Assembly: GCF_002813455.1 (NCBI RefSeq) | Contig: NZ_PHHE01000001.1 | Location: forward strand, 4,274,001 to 4,338,000 | DNA: 64,000 nucleotides | Direction of reading: 5' to 3' | Source: Pseudomonas baetica | GTDB lineage: Bacteria; Pseudomonadota; Gammaproteobacteria; Pseudomonadales; Pseudomonadaceae | Shown here: piece after piece, positions 59,504-64,000 of the stretch | Position numbering within the stretch: position 1 is the stretch's first letter | Layout: every line of letters starts with the position of its first letter | The notes under the pieces: generated by a model | Told to the model about the DNA's origin: nothing | Databases searched by the model: none | The model's input: the letters and a program-made list of their open reading frames with translations, nothing else | Made by a program: the position numbers and the translations under genes

Positions 59504-60744
59504 AGGGTTTTGTGCCGAAGCCACTCCAGCATCCCGAACCCCGCCGCCCGTCCGCTGGCAAAACACCCCGTCAGCAAATAGCCGCCCGTCGGCGCCTCCC
59601 AATCGAGCATCTCACCTGCGCAGAACACCCCCGGCAACGCCTTGAGCATCAATCGCTCATCCATCGCTTCAAACGTCACGCCGCCAGCACTGCTGATCGC
59701 CTCATCCAAAGGACGGGTCTTTACCAATGTCAGCGGCAGCGCCTTGATCGCCCGAGCTAACAGCGCGGGATCGGCAAAGGTTGCAGCGTCAGTCAATTCA
59801 CGCAACAACGCCGCTTTCACCCCATCAATCCCGACCTGACTGTGCAGATGCTTGGCCATTGAGCGCGAACCGCGTGGCTTGCTTAACGCTGCCTGCACTT
59901 TATCCACAGGTCGGCCGGGCAGCAGATCGATGTGAATGGTCGCTGCGCCGTACTGATTGATCGCCTCGCGAATCGGCGCCGACAGCGCATAAATCAGACT
60001 GCCTTCAATGCCGGTCGCGGTGATCACGCATTCGCCCAGGCGCGGTACATCGTCGTTCAAGCCGATGGCGATATTTTTCAGCGGCGCTCCGGCGAATTTG
60101 CTCACCATCAGATCGCTCCAGGCCTGCACCTCGAAGCCGCAATTGCTTGGCTGCAGCGGTGCCAGTCCTACCCCTTTTTGCTCCAGGGGCAGCATCCACG
60201 TGCCATCCGAACCGAGGCGCGCCCAACTGCCGCCGCCGAGGGCGAGCAGGGTGGCGTCGGGTTTCACGGTGATTTCGCCCGTGGGGCTTTCGATGCGCAA
60301 CGCACCGTGTTCATCCCAGCCGAGCCAGCGATGGCGGGTGTGGATAACGACGCCACTGTCGCGCAGACGCTTGAGCCAGGCGCGCAATAGCGGTGCGGCT
60401 TTCATGTCGGTGGGGAACACGCGGCCCGAGCTGCCGATAAAGGTTTCGATGCCCAGATCGTGAATCCAGCGGCACAGCGCATCGGCATCAAAACCGCGCA
60501 ACAGTGGGGCGATGTGCGGCGCGCGTTCGGCGTAGCGCGAGAGGAATGCCGGGTAGGCTTCAGAATGGGTGATGTTCATGCCGCCGACGCCAGCGAGCAG
60601 AAACTTGCGGCCTACCGAGGGCATGCCGTCGTACAGGTCGACTCGTACCCCGGCCTGGCTCAGCACTTCGGCGGCCATCAGGCCGGCGGGGCCACCGCCG
60701 ATGATGGCGACGTGAGCGGGGGAGGCGGTGGAGTTCTGGGTCAT
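59500..60744 (-). CDS. NAD(P)/FAD-dependent oxidoreductase (HI0933/TIGR03862-like flavoprotein)
   Basis: A 414-aa flavoprotein of the BaiN/YhiN superfamily. The FAD-binding GxGxxG is VAIIGGGPAGLMAAEVL near the N-terminus and GRKFLLAGVGGMNITHSE follows. A second nucleotide motif LLALGGGSWARLGSDG and a C-terminal GVFCAGEMLDWEAPTGGYLLTGCFASGRAAG are typical. The reaction is unknown in most members. The ATG at 60744 is chosen. Confidence 0.9.
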   Translation of the reverse strand: MTQNSTASPAHVAIIGGGPAGLMAAEVLSQAGVRVDLYDGMPSVGRKFLLAGVGGMNITHSEAYPAFLSRYAERAPHIAPLLRGFDADALCRWIHDLGIETFIGSSGRVFPTDMKAAPLLRAWLKRLRDSGVVIHTRHRWLGWDEHGALRIESPTGEITVKPDATLLALGGGSWARLGSDGTWMLPLEQKGVGLAPLQPSNCGFEVQAWSDLMVSKFAGAPLKNIAIGLNDDVPRLGECVITATGIEGSLIYALSAPIREAINQYGAATIHIDLLPGRPVDKVQAALSKPRGSRSMAKHLHSQVGIDGVKAALLRELTDAATFADPALLARAIKALPLTLVKTRPLDEAISSAGGVTFEAMDERLMLKALPGVFCAGEMLDWEAPTGGYLLTGCFASGRAAGFGMLEWLRHKTL

Positions 60745-60798
60745 GGCGTGCGCTGCGGTATGGCGGGATAAGGCGCGCATTCTAACAGCGCAGGACAG

Positions 60799-60893
60799 GG
60801 TGGGAGGGAGCTTGCTCGCGAATGCGGTATATCCATTGACATCAATGTTGAATGACACCCCGCATTCGGGAGCAAGCCCCCTCCCACAAGGGA
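60799..60893. repeat. REP inverted pair (mixed types)
   Basis: Left unit GTGGGAGGGAGCTTGCTCGC (from about 60800) and right unit GGGAGCAAGCCCCCTCCCAC (ending 60887) differ in core type. They lie in the 282-bp gap between the flavoprotein gene and the hydrolase gene. Confidence 0.8.
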
Positions 60894-61026
60894 TCTGTGG
60901 CGATCCATAAAACCTGGTTGAAATTTGATCAGCGTGCTGCAGGCCATGCCCAGCAAGGCCTGTAGTCCCTTTCGCTCAGGTTGTCCACAGGCCGTTCCAC
61001 AGCGATTGTGGGTAACGCAGCACAGC

Positions 61027-61947
61027 TCAATGACAACCGTGTGACGTCCAGACGCGCTGCGCGCTGTGATGAAGGATGCCGTGGCGGCGTGCGAGGGCGT
61101 GGCGATCCTTGCTGTAACCGCCACCGATGACACCGACCACCGGAATGTCGCGACCCAGGCAATGGCGCATCACGGCTTCATCCCGGGCGGCAACGTCTTC
61201 ATCGGTCAGTTGCAGATAACCGAGGGCATCGTCCTTGTGTACATCGACCCCGGCGTCGTACAGCACCAGATCCGGCTGATACAGCGGCAGCAGGTAATTG
61301 AGTGTGTCGTCCACGACTTTTAAATAGTCGGCATCGCCCATGCCTTTGGGCAGCGGAATGTCCCAGTCACTTTCGGCTTTGCGTGCAGGAAAGTTCTTCT
61401 CGCAGTGCAGGGAAACGGTAATCGCCTCCGGCGTGTCGTGGAGAATCCGCGCGGTACCGTCGCCCTGATGCACATCGCAGTCGAAGATCAGCACGCGGTT
61501 GACCCGACCGCTTTGCAGCAGGTAATGGCTGATGATCGCCAGGTCATTGAAGATGCAGAACCCGGCCGGGTAGTCGTAGTGGGCGTGATGGGTGCCACCC
61601 GCCAGATGACAAGCCAAGCCATGCTCCAGGGCTTTTTCAGCCGCCAGAATCGAACCGCCGACCGCGCGCACCGTGCGCCGCGCCAGCGCTTCATTCCATG
61701 GCAAGCCAAGACGCCGCTGGTCTTCGCGAGACAACTCGCCACTCATGTAGCGTTCGATATAGCTACGGTCATGGGCGAGGGCGAGGATGTCGTTGGGGCA
61801 GATTTGCGGACGCAGCAGATCGGCGTCGCGCACCAGTCCACTGTCGACCAGGTGATCGCGCAACAGGCGAAACTTGTCCATCGGGAAGCGGTGATCCGCC
61901 GGAAACTCGGGGCTGTAGTCTTCGTGGTAGATCAGCGGTAGGGGCAT
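61027..61947 (-). CDS. histone-deacetylase-like amidohydrolase (class II type)
   Basis: A 306-aa zinc hydrolase: active-site HH in LAGGTHHAHYDYPAGFCIFNDLAI, metal site RVLIFDCDVHQGDGTARI (Asp, His), YDAGVDVHKDDALG (Asp) and the GGY loop GVIGGGYSKD. Bacterial members act on acetylpolyamines or acetylated proteins; the substrate is not known here. The ATG at 61947 (MPLPLIYHEDY) is preferred to the long upstream frame. Confidence 0.93.
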   Translation of the reverse strand: MPLPLIYHEDYSPEFPADHRFPMDKFRLLRDHLVDSGLVRDADLLRPQICPNDILALAHDRSYIERYMSGELSREDQRRLGLPWNEALARRTVRAVGGSILAAEKALEHGLACHLAGGTHHAHYDYPAGFCIFNDLAIISHYLLQSGRVNRVLIFDCDVHQGDGTARILHDTPEAITVSLHCEKNFPARKAESDWDIPLPKGMGDADYLKVVDDTLNYLLPLYQPDLVLYDAGVDVHKDDALGYLQLTDEDVAARDEAVMRHCLGRDIPVVGVIGGGYSKDRHALARRHGILHHSAQRVWTSHGCH

Positions 61948-62030
61948 GGGGATTTCAAGTAGCAAACGTAGGAAAGAATGAAGGATCCTACCAGCGATGT
62001 AGACTTGCGGCATGGAAACGGAGGGGCACG

Positions 62031-62600
62031 ATGGAGCCGATACTGGAACTCGAAAGCGCACGCCTGCTGATGCGTCAGTGGCAGGACGAGGACTTGCCGG
62101 CATTTGCGGCGATGTGTGCCGATCCTCAGGTGATGCGCTACTTTCCGCAGCCGTTGAGCCGGTTGGAAAGCGCTGCGCTGATCGGTCGCGTGCGCGGGCA
62201 TTTTGCCGAACACGGTTACGGCTTGTGGGCGCTGGAACGCAAGGACAGCGGTGAATTCATCGGTTTCACCGGTCTGGGCGTCGTCGGTTTCGATGCGCCA
62301 TTTACGCCGGCGGTAGAGATCGGCTGGCGTCTGGCCAAGGAACATTGGGGCCTGGGTTACGCCAGTGAAGCGGCGTGGACCGCTCTACGTTGCGGGTTTG
62401 ATCGCTTGGCCTTGAAAGAGATCGTGTCTTTCACCGCACAAAGCAATCTTCCTTCGGAGAAAGTCATGCAGGCGATCGGCATGCATCACGATCCCGCCAA
62501 TGACTTTGATCACCCCAAGCTTGCCGTCGATCACCCGTTAAGAAGACATGTGCTGTACCGCATCACCCGGGAGCAGTGGCTGCAAACCTTGCATGGATAA
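62031..62600 (+). CDS. GNAT-family N-acetyltransferase (RimJ/RimL-like)
   Basis: A 189-aa protein starting MEPILELESARLLMRQWQDEDLPAF. The acetyl-CoA site is EIGWRLAKEHWGLGYASEAAWTAL (motif A, QxxGxG/A form KEHWGLGYA). It resembles RimJ/RimL-type small GNATs. The substrate is unknown. It is divergent from the histone-deacetylase-like gene by 83 bp, which may be chance. Confidence 0.9.
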   Translation: MEPILELESARLLMRQWQDEDLPAFAAMCADPQVMRYFPQPLSRLESAALIGRVRGHFAEHGYGLWALERKDSGEFIGFTGLGVVGFDAPFTPAVEIGWRLAKEHWGLGYASEAAWTALRCGFDRLALKEIVSFTAQSNLPSEKVMQAIGMHHDPANDFDHPKLAVDHPLRRHVLYRITREQWLQTLHG

Positions 62601-62709
62601 GCCGACACGGACGTTTACAATGGCCGCCAAATCATTGGCCCGCGCCAGAATCTGAATCGGCCGCCGCAGCCAAGACTGCGCGACATCGCTTTGTGTGAGG
62701 AGAGTCTGA

Positions 62710-63579
62710 ATGAGCCAAGTGTTGGAAGATCTGGTCGACCTGCTGACCCTGCAACCGATCGAAGAAAACCTGTTCCGTGGCCGCAGCCAGGATTTGGGTT
62801 TCCGTCAGTTGTTCGGGGGGCAGGTACTCGGTCAGTCGTTGTCGGCGGCCAGTCAGACGGTTGAAGAAACACGTCATGTGCATTCGATGCACGGTTATTT
62901 TTTGCGTCCTGGCGACGCCAAGTTGCCGGTGGTGTATTCGGTCGATCGCGTGCGCGATGGCGGCAGTTTCAGTACCCGTCGCGTCACGGCGATCCAGAAG
63001 GGCCACCCGATCTTCACCTGCAGCGCTTCGTTTCAGTACGACGAAGAAGGCTTCGAGCATCAGACTCCGATGCCGGTGGTGGTCGGCCCGGAAAACCTGC
63101 CCTCGGAACTGGAACTGACCCAGCAACGCGCGCACCTGATCCCCGAGCATATGCGTGAAAAATTGCCGTGCCCGAAACCGATCGAAGTGCGCCCGGTCAC
63201 CGAAAAAGATCCGTACAACCCGCAACCGGCGGATCCGGTCAAGTACGTGTGGTTCCGCGCCGATGGCGCGCTGGCCGACATCCCGGCGCTGCACAAATAC
63301 CTGCTGGCCTACGCCTCGGACTTCGGTCTGCTGACCACCTCGATGCTGCCCCACGGCAAATCGGTCTGGCAGAAAGACATGCAGGTCGCCAGCCTCGATC
63401 ACGCGCTGTGGTTCCACAACGATCTGCGCGCCGATGACTGGTTGCTCTACGCGATGGACAGCCCGTGGGCCGGAAATTCCCGTGGGTTCTCCCGTGGCAG
63501 CGTGTTCAACCGCGCCGGGCAACTGGTGGCGTCGGTGACGCAGGAAGGCCTGATCCGCCATCGCAAGGATTGGGCATGA
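62710..63579 (+). CDS. tesB: acyl-CoA thioesterase II
   Basis: TesB (289 aa) hydrolyses acyl-CoA with a double hot-dog fold. Motifs are LFRGRSQDLGFRQLFGGQVLGQSLSAASQTV, HSMHGYFLRPGD and RRVTAIQKGHPIFTCSASFQ; the C-terminal part has LDHALWFHNDLRADDWLLY (catalytic Asp) and FSRGSVFNRAGQLVASVTQEGLIR. The ATG at 62710 has a GGAG-type ribosome-binding site. It overlaps the HAD gene by 4 bp. Confidence 0.96.
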   Translation: MSQVLEDLVDLLTLQPIEENLFRGRSQDLGFRQLFGGQVLGQSLSAASQTVEETRHVHSMHGYFLRPGDAKLPVVYSVDRVRDGGSFSTRRVTAIQKGHPIFTCSASFQYDEEGFEHQTPMPVVVGPENLPSELELTQQRAHLIPEHMREKLPCPKPIEVRPVTEKDPYNPQPADPVKYVWFRADGALADIPALHKYLLAYASDFGLLTTSMLPHGKSVWQKDMQVASLDHALWFHNDLRADDWLLYAMDSPWAGNSRGFSRGSVFNRAGQLVASVTQEGLIRHRKDWA

Positions 63580-64000
63580 GCCTGGCCGAGGTGAAGCACT
63601 GGGTGTTCGACATGGACGGCACCCTGACCGTCGCCGTGCATGACTTCGCGGCGATTCGCGTGGCGCTGGCAATCCCGCCGGAGGACGACATCCTCACCCA
63701 TCTCGCCGCGTTGCCGGCCGAGGAGGCGGCAGCGAAACATGCGTGGTTGCTGGAGCATGAGCGCGATCTGGCACTCGGTTCGACTCCGGCGACCGGTGCG
63801 GTGGAACTGGTGCGTGATCTGCATTCGCGCGGTTATCGCCTCGCTATCCTCACCCGTAATGCGCGGGAACTGGCGCATGTGACGCTAGAGGCGATTGGCC
63901 TGGCTGACTGCTTCGCGGTGGAAGACGTGCTGGGCCGTGATGAAGCGCCGCCCAAGCCGCATCCGGGTGGGTTGCTCAAGTTGGCAGAAGCCTGGGCGGT
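63576..64000 (+). CDS. HAD-family hydrolase (truncated by window edge)
   Basis: At least 141 codons are present. HAD motif I is WVFDMDGTLTVAVHDF (DxDGT) and motif II is RLAILTRNARELA (Thr). A motif III Lys is likely in EAPPKPHPGG. The family includes phosphoglycolate phosphatase-like enzymes. The start overlaps the tesB stop (ATGA), so they are coupled. The C-terminus lies beyond 64000. Confidence 0.9.
   Translation, partial: MSLAEVKHWVFDMDGTLTVAVHDFAAIRVALAIPPEDDILTHLAALPAEEAAAKHAWLLEHERDLALGSTPATGAVELVRDLHSRGYRLAILTRNARELAHVTLEAIGLADCFAVEDVLGRDEAPPKPHPGGLLKLAEAWA

Overview
The window is chromosomal DNA of a Pseudomonas, most likely of the P. fluorescens species complex. The evidence is high-GC codon use, dense repetitive extragenic palindromes of the P. 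fluorescens type (cores such as GGGAGCGAGCCTGCTCGC), and a gene order that, from memory, follows the P. aeruginosa PAO1 block from about PA4010 down to PA3961: Mpg, proA, nadD, rsfS, rlmH, mrdA, rodA, sltB1, rlpA, dacC, ybeD, lipB, lipA, sltB3, holA, lptE, leuS, lnt, corC, ybeY, phoH-like, miaB, hemL, thiE, thiD, ladS, aidB-like, amn, rluE, CDF transporter, hrpB. I see no rRNA, tRNA, CRISPR array or complete prophage.

Region 1 (1-31200) is a conserved core. It combines cell-wall elongation and remodelling (PBP2, RodA, two lytic transglycosylases, RlpA, a DD-carboxypeptidase, LdcA), lipoate synthesis (LipB, LipA), ribosome maturation and rescue (RsfS, RlmH, YbeY, ArfA, MiaB), outer-membrane and lipoprotein biogenesis (LptE, Lnt), LeuRS, HolA, and the thiD-thiE-hemL cofactor cluster. 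Between lnt and corC lies a composite inverted-repeat structure of about 265 bp.

Region 2 (31500-44790) starts with a LadS-type hybrid sensor kinase and continues with an acyl-CoA dehydrogenase, AMP nucleosidase, RluE, DUF2788, an Lrp-type regulator, a CDF efflux protein, a lipoprotein and HrpB. At 39204-40400 an IS4-family element has lost its right end. Its transposase frame runs in frame into the tail of a DUF6515-like gene.

Region 3 (44790-50030) is an AT-richer accessory island between hrpB and an endonuclease/exonuclease/phosphatase gene. It holds an unknown membrane protein, an HNH endonuclease, a complete IS3-family element and an unknown gene. That gene lost its 5' end next to the IS3 element and is also split by an IS5-family element with CTAG target duplications. 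Removing the IS5 element restores one reading frame.

Region 4 (50030-64000) returns to core-like genes: EEP-family hydrolase, YciC-like protein, DUF2076, NYN nuclease, DEDD exonuclease, Lrp regulator with EamA exporter, RhlE, a TIGR03862-like flavoprotein, a histone-deacetylase-like hydrolase, GNAT, TesB and a HAD hydrolase running off the edge. It is interrupted by a second AT-rich insert (54150-56320) with a TIGR02391/Ymh-family gene and a BRO-N gene. The BRO-N gene is preceded by a structured leader whose loop is complementary to its ribosome-binding region.

The best candidates for something undescribed are the BRO-N leader, the lnt/corC palindromic element and the reconstructed IS-split gene beside the HNH endonuclease. 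Family calls rest on recognised motifs and synteny; no database search was run.
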